The notes: generated from the letters alone by a model not told the origin. DNA of 64,000 bases from Paragonimus skrjabini miyazakii (GCA_014338405.1 JTDE01000147.1:83283-147282), one strand, 5' to 3'. Positions 41,427 to 55,900 are shown, numbered from the stretch's first letter. Numbers and translations are program-made.

Positions 41427-42024
41427 CACCAGAGATCATCGGAAGATCTTTCACATGTAACTCAGTTAGTGAAGGTGGTATATATAGTGTCCGGTAATAT
41501 TTGGAGCACTGGACATATTGGGACTATCGCTTGTGGTGTGGTAGAAAAGCTGTGAACTGCGATATTTGTGTATTGCAAGATACAGTGCGTCCAGCTTGTG
41601 TTCACGCAGCCGAAATGCGGACTGAAACCAAGCGGAACGTATGTTTAGTCCACCTTATTTTCATAGAACAAGTCGGCATAATTGTATAGTGCTTTACAAT
41701 CAACGTAACTTAACAGTGTTTGTCGTTCGCGTCTAGAATAAACACTTGACCAGCAAAGAATGAACGTCACTAAGATCACGTAAGCGGAGTATAAGCGTCC
41801 GGATGCAAGATCTGACAAAAACTGACCTCTTAAACGGAGTACCAGGCACAGGCACTCTCCAAAACAAGCGTTCGACTGAACGATGGATGCAAGTCAAATC
41901 GGCCTAACCCTAGATGAAATGCACTGAAAAGGGCTAAATGTTTCTCTTACCCGAAGATCGCAACTAATCGCGATGAATGACAGCAACCACAGGATTCAGA
42001 AACAGCAAACCCCCAGTAGCAATT

Positions 42025-42044
42025 GCCTATTGTGGCCTATTGTG
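42025..42044. repeat. 10-bp tandem duplication
   Basis: GCCTATTGTG occurs twice in direct succession, just upstream of the recognisable start of the Penelope-like element. Probably a replication slippage product. Confidence 0.75.
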
Positions 42045-42049
42045 GTTAA

Positions 42050-43830
42050 CCTGTCAATTGTGTGTCGAATCAAGTATACGAATTTTTTAGCACAGTTCTG
42101 CGACGTACGAAAGCGAATCTGACCAAATCGCGTGATGATTCCTTCTGTCCCGTTACAAATACCTCATCATTTCCTGAAGACTTGGATAGGCATGTAACCA
42201 GCCTGTCATCAGAAAATTTTTTGCGCACACAAATGGAAGCCCTCTCTTTATGATTGAAGTTTGCAATACCACCAAAGAAAGTTGAAGAACTAGGGTTACA
42301 TGCCCAGTTCGGAAATCATTACGATCAATTTCAGCAACATTCGACAACGTATGAGGAGAATTAAAACTGGTTGAAAGCAAAACTAGTGGTTGTCGCCCAC
42401 CAACATCAGAATTACAAACAAAAGCGTCACAACTCATTAACACCGGCACACCTTCAAAGCCTAAAAGAAATAAGACAAAATGAGAACTTAATGGTGTTAA
42501 GTCCAGACAAAGGCTCAGGTGTTGTGTTGATGGATAAAGCTAAGTACGTGGATAAAATGTTTGAAATTTTTAATGACACTCAGAAGTTTCTTCCGGATGA
42601 TAATTCTTATAACGTCCAAGAAGTGGAAAAAAAATCTGCCGCAGGCTGGAAGGGTTGAGGATAAATGGCGTCATGTTTGTCGATCAATGCAGGCAGATGA
42701 AGCCAATCGGCACACGCACACCGCATATGTACGGACTGCTCAGAACTCACAAACCCAATGTCCCACTTCGGCCTACTATGCCCATGGGTAACGCACCGCA
42801 GCGTAAACTAGCCCGTTGGCTAGCTGATTTGCTGGAACCAGTTAGAAAGCAAATCAGTAAGTACGGTCTGAATGACAGTTTCGGACTTGTTAACTGTATA
42901 GATGGTTTAAATGTCCAAGATAAACTGATGTCTTCATTTGACGTGCCATCCCTGTTTAGTAACATTCCGCTTCATGCGACAGTTGATAGCATTTGCGAAT
43001 TTATTGTAAGCAGCAGTGCTCCGTTTCCTATCTCGGTGAGGGAACTGAAGTCATTAGTACTTTTATGCACGTATAATGTAAGGTTCACTTTTCAAACGTA
43101 TAGTTTCCGACAAGTGGACAGAGTTGCAATGGGCAGTCCGATAGGTCCACTTCTAGCGTATGTTTTCATGGCCAATGTAGAATCCACACTAGGCGAAAGC
43201 CTGTCAAAAGCAGTGTTGTACAGACGCCACGTGAATGATATTCCAGCCGTCTTTGAGAACTCAAGTGAATCAAAAACGTTATTCTCTAAGTTGGACTAGG
43301 CTCACCAAAACTTAAAACTGACGAGAGATAACGAAGGGAATGGCTGCCTTCCGTACGTGGACATTCTACTCACTCGAAGACCAGATGGCACGGTAGGGAG
43401 ATCCATCTCCAGGAAACCTACCTGGACTGGAGAGTACATGCATTTCGGAAGCTTCTGTCCGGTGCGGCATAAGAGAAGTCTAGTCAGAAAGCTTTTCCAT
43501 AGAGTACGGATAATTTGCACTGAAGACAACGTACCGCTAGATTTAGGCTTACTGACAGTCACTCTGCAGGTCAACGGGTAGCCCCTGCGATTTATTTAAA
43601 AGTAAAACAAAGTCGTCATTCCAACTGTAGAAGTGACGAAGGTACCGAATAGGACAGTGTAGTTGAAGCTCCCGTTTCCAGGGGACAGCTGGTCAACAAT
43701 GACGAAGAAGCGTTTAACAGCGGCTGTATCCAGGACATATAACGCTAAGGCTTTGACCATTAAACGTCACAGTCCCCCCTGTGTGTTCATAAACAATGTG
43801 TGTTGACACTGCGGCTACCCTGGTAGCCAG
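42050..43830 (+). mobile_element. Degraded Penelope-like retroelement
   Basis: The order on the + strand is an N-terminal region (FAIPPKKVEELGLHAQFGNHY, about 42250-42335), then LMVLSPDKGSGVVLMDKAKY (about 42490-42550), the RT core (42655-43299), and a downstream part with LPYVDILLTRRPDGTVGRSI and WTGEYMHFGSF (43340-43450). Homology continues weakly to about 43830. This arrangement and these motifs are typical of Penelope-like elements. The usual C-terminal GIY-YIG nuclease is not recognisable. A frameshift beside an eight-A run near 42628-42635 and several stops show it is dead. Ends are approximate, and no terminal repeats were identified. It sits inside HCN intron 2, in the same orientation as the gene. 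Confidence 0.85.
42655..43581 (+). pseudogene. Penelope-like reverse transcriptase, inactivated
   Basis: Conserved blocks are readable: IGTRTPHMYGL, HKPNVPLRP, LARWLADLLEPVRKQISKYG, FDVPSLFSNIPL, and VAMGSPIGPLLAYVFM (motif B). The catalytic motif C, normally YVDD, reads HVND (in YRRHVNDIPAV), so the tyrosine and one aspartate are lost. One in-frame TAG (43297-43299) interrupts the frame, which then continues in the same register through YVDILLTRR to a TAG at 43579-43581. A few more stops follow in the same register. The N-terminal part of the protein is in another frame, upstream. Confidence 0.87.
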
Positions 43831-46800
43831 CATTCCCACACTTTCGATTTTTCATTTTTGGTGTCTGTCTGTTTAATCCCCTAAGCCATGACTTCCGCTC
43901 TGTGGAATTTTGACTCGTACAAAATTAGTTACATGTTCATGTGTGATCAGAATGTACGAAATGTTACTCCGGAGAACATCACATGAATTGCGTCTTCTCA
44001 TTGTTTTATTCAAAGTGCACTTAAAGCTAAAGCATTACCAGGTTAACAGGAGAAGAGTGCAGTTGGCGCTTCTCAGAATAGGTCGGCTCGGGGTAGCGTC
44101 TAGCAAAACTGTCGATAAGAAAATGCTCAGAAACACTTTCTGCAACCAACCGAATAACTTACTCTCTTTGTTGGAAATCGTTGCTGTAATTTTTGCAAAG
44201 CACAGTTTTCCCATACTCCTGACAAAACGAAAAGGCCGAACAAATGAGAATCTGATAGTTTTGACAAGACTGTGCTATAGTATTGGTTACATAGAAGCTA
44301 ACTGGTAAGCGTCTACTCACCTCAATTTCAAGTAGGTTATTTTGTTACACCACGAATAGTTTTCACTTTTAGAGGAAAATTGTTCACAAGTTACACAGAA
44401 AACCTATATGCAACATTACACAGTCATTTCGTGTTACGATGCAGAGCATGTCCCGGATTTTCTGTCGAACTGAGTGCTCAGCAGACATCCAGTACGTAGC
44501 CCATTTCGGACTCATGGATACACACGTATATATGTCTTCGATCATAGGAACAACGGGCTTCATTGAACGTAGGATTTTTTGCAATTACCCAATAACAAAT
44601 AGCATGATCTTTATCTTCACGTCATCTCAGTGAAATATGAAGTTTAATCTGTTCAAGTAAACTAGACTAGCTGCAATTTGCAGCTTGAGCTTTGCTGATG
44701 ACGATAGTATCATGGCTGGTTTCACAAAAGCGCTCACGGATAACGTTCATTGAAACATAGGTCACTTGTACAGTAGAAGCAGCACCTCTCGTTCGTTATA
44801 TCTCCTCAAGTATATGTAGCAGAAACATTTCTGAATCACACCAGTTTGCTTTGTCAGTGCAGCTCACATTTTCTACCCAAAGGTCGTCCGCAGCCTTTGG
44901 ACTGGGATCATGGGAACGTGAGAATATTCTTAGTAAGAAACCTTGGTTGCAACTTTGTCAACAACATCGATATAATCTACTTTAAAAACTTAATATATGC
45001 AATGTTAATTGCCTATTATTCAAAGAGTGAATGAAAGTAGAGAAGGCGTCACAACATATCTGTAAGACTAACCTCGAGTGCCCCTTCAATAAAGTCATGT
45101 GTACTTTAGATGCGTTGCCAGAAATGCCTTTTTGAGAACGCATCAGTTCCCACAATGATAGAGACTCTCACTTTTAAGCGCCGTAGGTGGCTGGTTAAAG
45201 CAAATCGGTGTTATAAAATTGTGGAGCGTTTTTCCAGGCATCCATGCCAAAACATTATATATGATGATCTTGAAATTTCAGAGAGCTGGTGGTCTGTAAT
45301 AAGTTCGTGTGCTGATGTGATATAAATTCCTTGCTCTCAAACAAGGCATTGCTGAGAAAATGCGAATTATCAACACGACCACACCGGTACATCATTGATT
45401 ACACTGACCTATCTGGAGATGCCTATTAAGCAAACCTAAAGGTGTGTGCTATCGACTGACAAAATAAGGGGTTATCAAATCTTCTTCTGAGTTTATACGA
45501 GTCATTATTTTTAAGAACATTCTCCGGCTGATGAACTAGAAACAATTCGAGCAGACAGTTAATCACTGTGGAGCCCAACAAACATGTTTCATCAAGTATT
45601 CACTACATTTCACCTCAGATTTAAAATTGATGTATTTAATATCCCTGCTTATTGTGATGGACAAATGTTTGCGTGGTTCATTGAAGGTGTCTACAGAAAA
45701 TGAAACTTATCCGCCAAAGACTGCATATACACATGTGTTTTGCCTCTGGATGTAAATATCAGTGTTATTCAATTGATTATAGGTAGATCAAAGACCATTT
45801 GTTTGAATCACAATATGACCAAGGGTTTGCGTAAACGTTCACCTCCCTAACAAAACGTGATTATATTTAGAAATGATTACTGTTATTGGTATATTGGAAC
45901 AAACACTAAGCCCTCTGGTGGCGCAAACGAAGTAGAAACCTACAATAACAAATCTATTCATAAGGAAACCGTCTCAATGTTGTACAATACAGATAACTAA
46001 ACAAAATTGTTTTCAACGAAACGTTTTCACTTGTACGCTTGTTCAATGTCTCGCAGTAAGCCACGTGACACCACAGTTTTCTCGTTGTTGCGTTATGGGC
46101 CATATTGTGTTTCTGATGAAGCAGCCCTGCAAACAAACTATGGACCATCACTTAACCTGGCTTCTGAATGAAGTTATAAAATCTGCAAATTGTAACTTTT
46201 GTGAGACTCTGGGCACAAGCCAGAGCCTCGTTTGAATTCATTCAAAACTTTCCCAGGGCACATCACAATTGGTGCAGTTCAGTAGCATTTTATTATGAAA
46301 ACATTTGCGCTGTCACAGTCGGTAATTTAGTTGAACCCGCGGAAATATCTTCGTGGTCATTGCTAAACAGAAAACCCATAATGATAGGCCAATCAACGAT
46401 TATTCTGAACAGTTTACCTTCTCACTACCAAGCTGTAAATTCCTTATTGCATATTTTGTTCAACAAGTATAATATAGTTTTCAGCACCCAAATGACGTGA
46501 CGATGATTTCCTCAAAACACAACTAACTTGGTCATACACGTCGTTGTAGGATAAGGGCGCATAACATACGATGGAAATTTATTGTGGCGTTGTTATTCCA
46601 GTGCCACACATTTTTTTGTCGTCGGTTAACAGCTGATGAGAGATAGATATAGATCACCCTATACCTGTCGGAAACTTTCCGGGAGATAGTTGATTCAACG
46701 TCAAACGTACATTGCTGTCAAAATTCCGACCACTGTGGCATTTCTCAGATTGACTCTGTGGCTCGTGTTTATGCAGGATTGTTAGAACAGTGAGCTTCAG

Positions 46801-48561
46801 TTTGCTTTTCCACCGTCCAGTGATCTTTTTTGTCAATATGGCGTTCGCTGCTTATTATGATTTTTCCCATGATATATGTCAAGGTCACAACAGTGCACTG
46901 CGTAAACCACCCACGCTCCCTGGTATGCTCCTAGACTGTTTCCGTTATATGGCATATATTGTTTGCTGACTTATGAGCGAATTTAGTTCCATATGTTTCC
47001 GTACTCCTCTCCACTGTCTGAAGGTCTTGTCTCTCGTGTAGTACGGTGTGACAAGTTTGGTCTCAGTTGCACACGTTTATGAATAATTAGGAGCAACGGT
47101 TTGGCTTACAAAGTTTATTGTGATATGTCTTTCTACCACACTTTGGTTCACACATCTCATATTTTGTTGTTAATCTACGAACTAGAGCTCAAACACAGAT
47201 CTTCTGGTTTTAAATGTTTTGCCACCTTTCTCCGGGGAAGCATGGGTGAAATAACGGTCGTTTTATGGAGCACATATTTCCATGTGTTTTCCCCCTGCTG
47301 CTTAAATGGATTCTAGTCCAGAAATGCAACCGTGGAGTTTATGGCTAATTAACTTTTGAGTTGCACTCCTCTCACTATCACACTGATGGTTTCAGGGAAG
47401 ATCTCCATCTCAGTAAGGTTGGTGACAGCCGACGTATCACCTGTATCACAATTTCATACAGCATTCCTAAATAGCTGTTCTTCAAAGATAATACTTGTCA
47501 ACTCCAACATATAATATATATGGTGGCGAGCTCATTGGGGCTGTTTACTAGTAGATTGTATATTTATGTTAGGTTGCTTTCTGTGAAACAAGCACTGTCC
47601 TTGGTGTGCGTTTTTATCGATTTGGTATGTCCACGCCTAAGATTTTCGTGTTATCGCCCGGTGCGTGGAATTTCATTTTCTTCTTAAAACATTTGTGAAC
47701 GTGGGGTGATCCAATCGGTGCACTACTTTCAGACTCGCAGTATACAAATAGTTTGAGGTAATAACATGGTGGAATCGATTAAGCTGTCTTGGAACATTGG
47801 CTGAGTAAGCTGGCAGAGGATTCCATGTAATTTGTTCAATGGATCCTCTTTGAACGGAAATGTCAACTTCAATGATACATGCCAGTATTAGATGACGAAA
47901 ATATTCACAGCTAATACATTCTGCACGTTTGACCTACTTCAAGACAGTGTCCTAAGGTTAGCTGTATATAGGTAGGGAAACGTTAAATTTTTCTGGTATG
48001 TTCTTTGACGTTTTAGGCCAATGCTGAACACTCTCTATTTTCAACTGAGCCATCGTGTTGAGTCATTCGCTTTGTTGTCCGATTAAGTCACCTGTGATCA
48101 CTACATTTGTTGGGTCGTATGACAAGAGTATTCCAATTCTACATGATCAAGTTGAAGGCTGAGCACACATTAAACAAGTTTGCTTTGTTCGGTTACCTTA
48201 GCGCTTAAATCACGGATGCATAATGTTGGTTTTAATCAGATGACAGGAAATGTTCAATCCAGCCTAAACCATTATTTATTTTTGTTTGTAATTGTTGTGA
48301 ACCAGATCAGTTGTGAAATGACGTTGGTGTTTTTGAGATACAGTTTAAGTAAATATTGTTCACCTCATTTAAACGCATATGACACTTTCGAGAAATTGGC
48401 CATTCCAGTTAGTGTGCATTCACTACGCATAGTTCGTGCGGAAATACTTCTATATAACGTGTATGTATGCGTACACTAGTAGTTATATATACACACGAAT
48501 TATCAAACTGAGCAACATAACGTGTATGGGAAACAACAGTTGGCTTGGGCTACTTCTGGAG

Positions 48562-48583
48562 ATCTCATATGCATCTCATATGC
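48562..48583. repeat. 11-bp tandem duplication
   Basis: ATCTCATATGC is repeated twice without a gap. Too short to say more. Confidence 0.75.
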
Positions 48584-49414
48584 GATGGAAAACAGTGCAT
48601 CACAGAAACAGCAGGTTCCCTGATGTACCTCAGTGTCAACCTAAATGCCTGACTGTTTCAAGTAATTCATTGAAGATATTTTGAACCTTGGATCATATTA
48701 ACTGTGACGCATATCACTCATCTGCTTAGTGCTGGCTACCGACAACCATTACACACGTGAACATACTCATTTACTTGTGCGCCAAACTTAAGGAACAGTC
48801 ACTTTCCTCGTTGGGTTTGCGTGCAAATAGGTTCCAATCAGCATGAGGAAGCACTTAAGAGGACAACGGTTCACTCGCTCTCCACAAATGCTGACCGTGT
48901 GCGAATTGTATAGTTAATCACCACCCACCCCCTCGTTTAACTGCAAAAGAAACCTTGATAAATAGGCCGTTTTCGATTAGTTTTCTTACATAGCATTTGT
49001 TTTTTACCATTGGCAGTTCGTGCGAAAAAGTAAATAAATCTGCTTACTTTTCCGTGCTGCTTTTGTCGCCGGCGTCACAGTAATCCAAAAATGGGACAAC
49101 ATTTCGGATAACTAGCCAGTTTATTTCTTTCTCTAGAAGCTTAATCCAAAATAAAGTGTCTGTTCTGAAGCTGAGCTGTTTGACGGACCTGACCTCCAGA
49201 GGGTAAACTTTCCATTGATAAATAATGTAAACTTGGCAAAGTGAAAGAGTTTGTGTTCAAACGATTGAATGACTCTCGTATAACAACCGAACACCAAAAT
49301 CATCAACAAGAGTCACCATCTGCAACAGGATCCTCAATAATTAGGTTAAAGTGGTTGGTGGTTGTCAATGCTGTCAGCTGTTTCAACATAGCTGAGTCTG
49401 GTGAGAATCACAGA

Positions 49415-49490
49415 CGCCAAAGGAATCGAACCCGGGTCCACAGAACGACTGGCTGAATATTCGATAATAAAATGATTGACACCGGGAACA
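49415..49490 (-). repeat. tRNA-like B box, probable SINE scrap
   Basis: On the - strand a perfect B box GGTTCGATTCC lies at 49432-49422 in the context GGACCCGGGTTCGATTCC. Upstream there is no clear A box. tRNA cloverleaf pairing fails, so this is more likely a remnant of a tRNA-derived SINE than a tRNA gene. Confidence 0.35.
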
Positions 49491-52400
49491 ATGAGGTACG
49501 TTATTACTCGTGGGTAAGTAACTATTCCACTAACGGAAGTACAAATATTTTGTACCGTAAATCAATTGCAACAGGATATATGGGTTAACAAATGCATCAG
49601 CAGTCTTGATTGTAAATGTTTAAAAATGATCTGAACAAATTCTGATGAGAAAAACGTTTGCTAACGGTAGCATTCAATGTTAACGCAAAAAAATTTATTG
49701 CTATTGATCTCAACGTCTGCGATAAAATCTGCGCTGCAGTATATTGGTTACCGTTGGCCTACTTATGTAAGTACTCGAAATAATTCCGGCAATCAGTTTG
49801 TGGGTTTAGGAAAGCACTTTCAATAAACTTAACATGATGTCAGCGTAATTTACCTGTAACCTTCCAAGTTTCAAACCCGTAAATTTAAAAATTGCGCGAC
49901 GAACAGTGAAAAATGTTCTACCAAGTTATTTTCGCTGATCAGTTTAACTCGTCACTACCTACCTCTGAAGTCCATATAGCAAATAACTCGCTTATGTGAG
50001 ACCTTTCTTAAAAAACTTGCTGTAAAGTGAAGTTCATTTGTTTTGAAACATAACGTACAGTCAACTACGTGCGGTCGGTAAAATTCGCTCGTTTTTTCAT
50101 CTCGTACTCATTAGATTGTTGCGTATCCTCATGTATCGTCATCTAACACGACATAAATATCCGTGAGAAAAAATGAAGTGAAAACGTTAACACCTTGCAA
50201 ACTGTTGTGCATACAACGCACTACATTGTGGCAATAATCTGGTAGTCCAGTTTTGAAGATGTTTATTAACCACTTAACCGCTTGACTTATTCAATGTCCA
50301 CGCTACAACTGGTTTCAGTAGCAGCGTTTAGTGATTCGTCAACAATATGAGTAATTGTGTTAAATAGTATGACGGAGACTAACTAAAGTTGACTGTCCAA
50401 TAATTGTCAAATGAAGTCCATGCGGAAACCTCTGAGCACTTGTACTGAAATTGACCAATGTGACCTTTGTTCAGGAAGTATGAACAAGATGACTTTGGTA
50501 TTTTATCCTCTGTTACCTTATGTGTATTGTCAACTTCAGAAAAACGACGTAAACTCTGGATAGTAACTTGGCAGAAACGATCCACCAACTGATTGATTAA
50601 TACTATTAAGCATTAAGAAAAGCGGGAATTATTCACAAACTATCAAGACTGTAAGCCAAAATGTGACTGTTGATTTGTACATACGTCACTAATGTTTTGG
50701 CCAACACTATTATACATCGGTCGCATACATCGTTCCAAGAAAATTTTTTCTGGAAAGTGTGATATATTACCTGTATCAGACAGTTATTGCAAATTACGAG
50801 TGAATATATTGGATTTCGGAAGGTGTAGCTGGTGTTTAACCAAACGGTACTTACAATAGGAGATGCAGTTTCAACCTGAATATATCTTCAAATAAATAGC
50901 CATGCCCTTTTTCTCTGCTGTTCAGTAGTAGTCGGCTTTTCATGAACTTCAGATATCACTGAACACTTATTGAATGTTAGCCATGTCAAATATTATATTT
51001 TTTCTAGCAGTACGCATGGCCTTTTTATTTGAACAGATTATGTTGACCATCTGTGAAATTTGTTTACTTAACACTTTATTACATTCTTGTATGTATATAC
51101 GAAGAAAAAATGGTCTGCAAACGACTTAGCCTACGAAAGACTTTGGGGCATTTCAAAAGCTGATATAAAGTACATTGCACAGTAAATAATATAAGCAAAG
51201 GAAGCAGTTCCGTTGCCAAAAAGCAGACTTGGGATTTTTCGATGGTTTATCTTGGTTCACGTTTCCCATTTTGATTCAAATCGTCATTGGTAGAATATGT
51301 TGTCCCAAGTATGAAATTTAAACTCCATAAATCTCCATCGTAAATCCATCCGTAAGTGATAAGGCGAGCATCCCAAACAGATGAGTGTATTTGGGGCATT
51401 TCCGGATAAACGTTTAGAAGGATGGTCCCTATTACTCAGCCCACAAAAACTAGACACACACTAACCAAACCGTTTGGTAAAACAGATGGTCAAAGTGAGT
51501 TAGTGCGGGCTAAGAGATTCGGATGCAACATGAAACATAGCACGTCTACACTTTTCGACTAGCTCTATTTTTATGCTTGTATTATCGATTCTAGCTATTT
51601 AACAGCTGGCTGATTTGGGCTGAATATCGATTTTCTAATAAACTTGCTTCTTCAACTGACTCACTTAACTTAATAGTAAGGTATGAGTTCGAGAATCAAT
51701 TGAACAAAACTCGAGCAATGCGAGTTCGCCATGAAGGTGTCAAACATAAATTTGTTGGTCGGCTAAAAATATATCACCATGAAATTAACATCCACTTTCG
51801 ATGAAAACTGGTCAGAACACTCAACTAACAAACGTCCTGTTAGTTAAAGTTACCGAAAATATGTGATCCAGAAAGTTGTACTGTTTTAATTAACTTGAAC
51901 AGCTAGCAGCATATATAAAACCCTGACCGTCGTTATCTGGGAGTTGAAAACGCCACATAGGTGACCTTATCAGTCTTGAGTTTCCGTGCTTACTATAGTT
52001 TTTAACTATATCATAGAAAGTCACAAGGTTGATCGGTGCTGTAGGGTTAACAGGAATGACATTAACAAGTAAATACCTTTGAAATTATGCACACAGTGAG
52101 TTAGCTATGTTCAATGTATGGTCTCTATCGCGATGGTCATCACGATTTATCTATGAAAACGCGATAGTTATTCGGATGCAAACCGTGAAAAACGTATTCG
52201 TTGATGGCGAAATTAACCAAAGGAGAGACTAGTGTATATTGTTCGTTATCGAAAAGGGTTAGACGGAAAATTCATAGATATGCATAGCCTTCCATTCTTT
52301 AGCAAACTGCTTCATTTGTCCAGGATGAGTTGACGTTCATCCGTAACATATATTTAAAATTGTAGTGTGCTTTTATTATGCAGCAATCTTTCGTAGGTTA

Positions 52401-52739
52401 GATTTGGGCCATCCAACTGATGTCAGACGACAATCTCTATTTTCTTTCCGACGGCCTACAGAGAACTCGTTTTATTGTTATATCAGTAAGATTGACGTAA
52501 GTTAGAACGATCACGAGTATTCCCTGTGAAGAGAGATTACATAACGATTTGGTTGGGAAAGTGACACTGCTCGTAGCTGACTGTCCACCTAACGGAAGCT
52601 GACCGGTAGTCGTTGGAACACATGTTTACCATTTGCTTGCTAATGCTATCCCAAGCATTTTCCCACAACGACACCTTTCTCCATCCCTCGTATAATTCGT
52701 ATGTAGTGTACAAGCAAGTAGACAGCAACCCCAGTGTTT

Positions 52740-52930
52740 ACGAAAGATGCTTTCTCCTAGACTGAGACCTAGACATGCACATTCAAGCGTAGAAGCTGAC
52801 TTCAACAACCGCACTACAATTACTGCGTAAACAAAGAATTTACATCCACGTTGTCTGAGTTCGTTCAGACGGTATGACAACAGTGTCAAAAGTGTTAGAT
52901 ACAGAACCATCCCGGTGGCCTGCCATGAAC
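52740..52930 (-). pseudogene. Possible reverse-transcriptase scrap
   Basis: Within a 133-codon - strand frame (53027-52626), the segment RLNELRQRGCKFFVYA then VIVVRLLKSAS resembles the region around LINE motif C. In that region RGCK is followed by a YADD box and hydrophobic residues. Here the two aspartates would be replaced (YAVI). No other RT motif is clear in the frame. The reading is suggestive only. Confidence 0.22.
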
Positions 52931-55900
52931 AGAATGTTGCACGTCGAAAAGTCACATGGTGGAGTGACCACTTTAAATTACCAAACCAGCGTTGCTCTTT
53001 TTGCCCGTAGTCGTTATATTTCCTCATTTGAATAGTTGGAGGTACGTAGATTTGGCTGAATTGTCACCGCATTACGTTGCTAACGGAATATCAGTTTGAG
53101 TCCATCATATATATGGAGAAAACAATGTGATCTAGAAAACGAGTTGTGCTATTTCAAACATGTGAGCGCTATTTTCCGAAGGTAGACTGTGGATTGCTGT
53201 ATCAGATAAAGCACTTTCATAAATTGATACTAACATATGATACGGTTATATATATAACTTTATTAATCGAATGGCAACCTACAAACCGTTGGCTTGCGTT
53301 AATCGACTAAACAAGAACATTCGGTTGCCGGAGATTTTATTAAAAACATCTTAAAAGCTGTATGTAATGAGAGAGCAATCTCTGTCATTGCTCTGCTTTA
53401 TATGAATGTGCCATCATGTCAATAGTCTCATTTGTTGGGATATGTAATCTTCAAACCTGACAAGCTGACCGTTTTCATCTAACTGATTAAATGTTTAGCC
53501 AATCCAATCGTGATAAATAAGACCGCATCTGATTCACCTTAGATGTCAGGCATGTTTGCACGTGACCGTTTTATTCACTCTCATGTGAAACTGTTATACA
53601 TATGACCAATGAGACACTTAAAGCTGAAGTTAGATAATTATGCCCTTGTGGATAAACATTAGAGTTGAGATATTAGCTTGCGCAGGAAAGAGTGAACAAT
53701 GGTGGTGCCAACTGTCAGTTACTATTTTCATATTGAAACTCGCATGCGATACGCACACGGTCAAACTGCCCACTAAATGCACACGCATTGCATGGTCCTA
53801 CAACAAATATGTATCTCAAAATATATAATTCACCTTTATGCTACCGATTGTTAAGACCCAATTAGTTAACGTAATGAACATCAACTGAAAATTACAGCTG
53901 GCTTCAAATACAGCTGGCTAGAAACAAATGGGATGGTTTGTTTGGACTTGTGAAACTATGCAGTTGTAACTAAGGAGTTTGCAAAAGGTTGAGGCAGTAT
54001 CTTAGCGTTTGCAGGCACCGAATTGATAAGTATTGGTATGTTGTTCCTTGAGCATACTATATACATATATTGTACTACACTGACCCAGAGTTTCCAAAAC
54101 GTTTCACTACATTGTGGTCTCGGCTTAACTAACCCTACGTATACATAACAAACATTTTGCGCAATGGGGGCAAAAACTTGGTACATTATTTTACCCTACT
54201 CAACAGTGATTCAGATATGGGCGAGTCCACTTAATCAAGGAATGATATGTTGGCAAATGTAGGGTGTTCTTTATCGTTGCACACATTTGTTCATTCATAG
54301 CACTTCTCAGATGTCAAATGCACTCATTCTGACTTCAATCAAAAGCAGTCTTTCAGTGACAACATCAAAATCTTTTAAAATACAGATCAAATAAATCACT
54401 CAATTTCTTTCGATTATTTGCACCCACTCAGTCTAAAAGTGAACGAAACATCAAATTTTGGTTCAGGTCACCGGAAGTGCGTGATGACAATTGTCTGGAA
54501 GAAATGACCAGAACTAGTAGTAATTGCTAGCGGGGAATGTGAGTTTCCTGCTACTTCTCTTCACTGTCAAGTTACGATCAGTTGAGCACAGGATAGGTTA
54601 CAAGATAGAAAGCGTGTGCACTGATTCGTAGCATGAGAGCTGTAATTCAAGTTCGTCCTATTTAATGTATAAAAAGCAATATTCCAATTTTCCATCAGCA
54701 GCTTATACACTAGTCATCTCGCCTAATCAAGTCAGCTTTCCCGAAATAACTGAGTGCCAGTTATCCGGAAACAATGTCTGGATTGAGCAGCAGCGTTATC
54801 GTATTTTTGGTTATTTCGAAATAATCGGGCAATCTGAATGCCATTCAGCAGTGATTGTAACTAGTCGTCAAGATGACGATTTTGTAAAGTCTCAGTATTT
54901 TCGACATCCATAGGCAAAATGAATCGTCACAAAAATGGGGTAATGTGCACATTAGCTATTTGTGTATGAGACTGTCCGAAACTTCAACAGCATTCAAAAT
55001 ATGATGTTTCTCAGGTTTTCATTATTTAGCCTAACTACCGAGGTTACACTCAACCTTTTTGAAAGACACCGATTCCCCCCTAATCAATGACAAAAGTTCT
55101 CGGAATGACAAGGTTTTGATTGTATTTCCACCTATGTAATCACACGAAGTTGCCTCAGTAAGATAAACACGGGTTCTCTCTTTTCGACGCTAGAGATACA
55201 AGGAACGTTAAAGGTGGTTTGCTCAGCTAAATCTACACCGAATGTTTAGATAAAGTAGCGTACTGGCTTATGACAAATATGATACTCCCTACTTGAAAAT
55301 AAATGTACTAGTGAAGGAATTGAAAATCAACCGAAATCGACCACTAAGCTAGTGAATTAGTGGTTATTGGAGACCCCTGTATGTGGCCTGGAACATAACT
55401 TGTAGACCCATCCGCGTGTCCCGGGCATGCGGGTTGACCGTTCGATAAAAACAGTTGCAATGAAGAAAGAACCGTCAAATGAGTCCAACCAAAATTCTGA
55501 TCTTTCTGCGACAACCTTAAAAGCTCGTTGATTTTTAGTTTCGAGAATGCCTAACACTGTCAAAATGCAATATATATCTAACGGCTCATGAGCGCCACTA
55601 CGGAAGTCCTGACATAAAATGTTTAACTGGTGTTAATATAGAGCCGCACCCTGTCGATCTGGTCAGCTTAGAATAACGTACAACTAGCGTGCTTTGTGTA
55701 ATACAGGATATAAAATGGACTTTGATATTTTCAAGCTGAGCATCCTCAAGGTCAATTTACACTGTTATAGTAACTTTCGCAATGATACCTATGAGAAACA
55801 CACTTGTACTTACCACAGTAAACGACATATAGGAATGTTTCAGTTTGTATTATTTGGGTACTTCTTTCCTAGTTTAGCCCAGTGAACCATTGTTGTCTGC

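Noticed and set aside
45529..45550. CTGATGAACTAGAAAC as a hammerhead core
   Set aside because: The bases between CTGATGA and GAAA are too few to form stem II, and no stem I or III is present.
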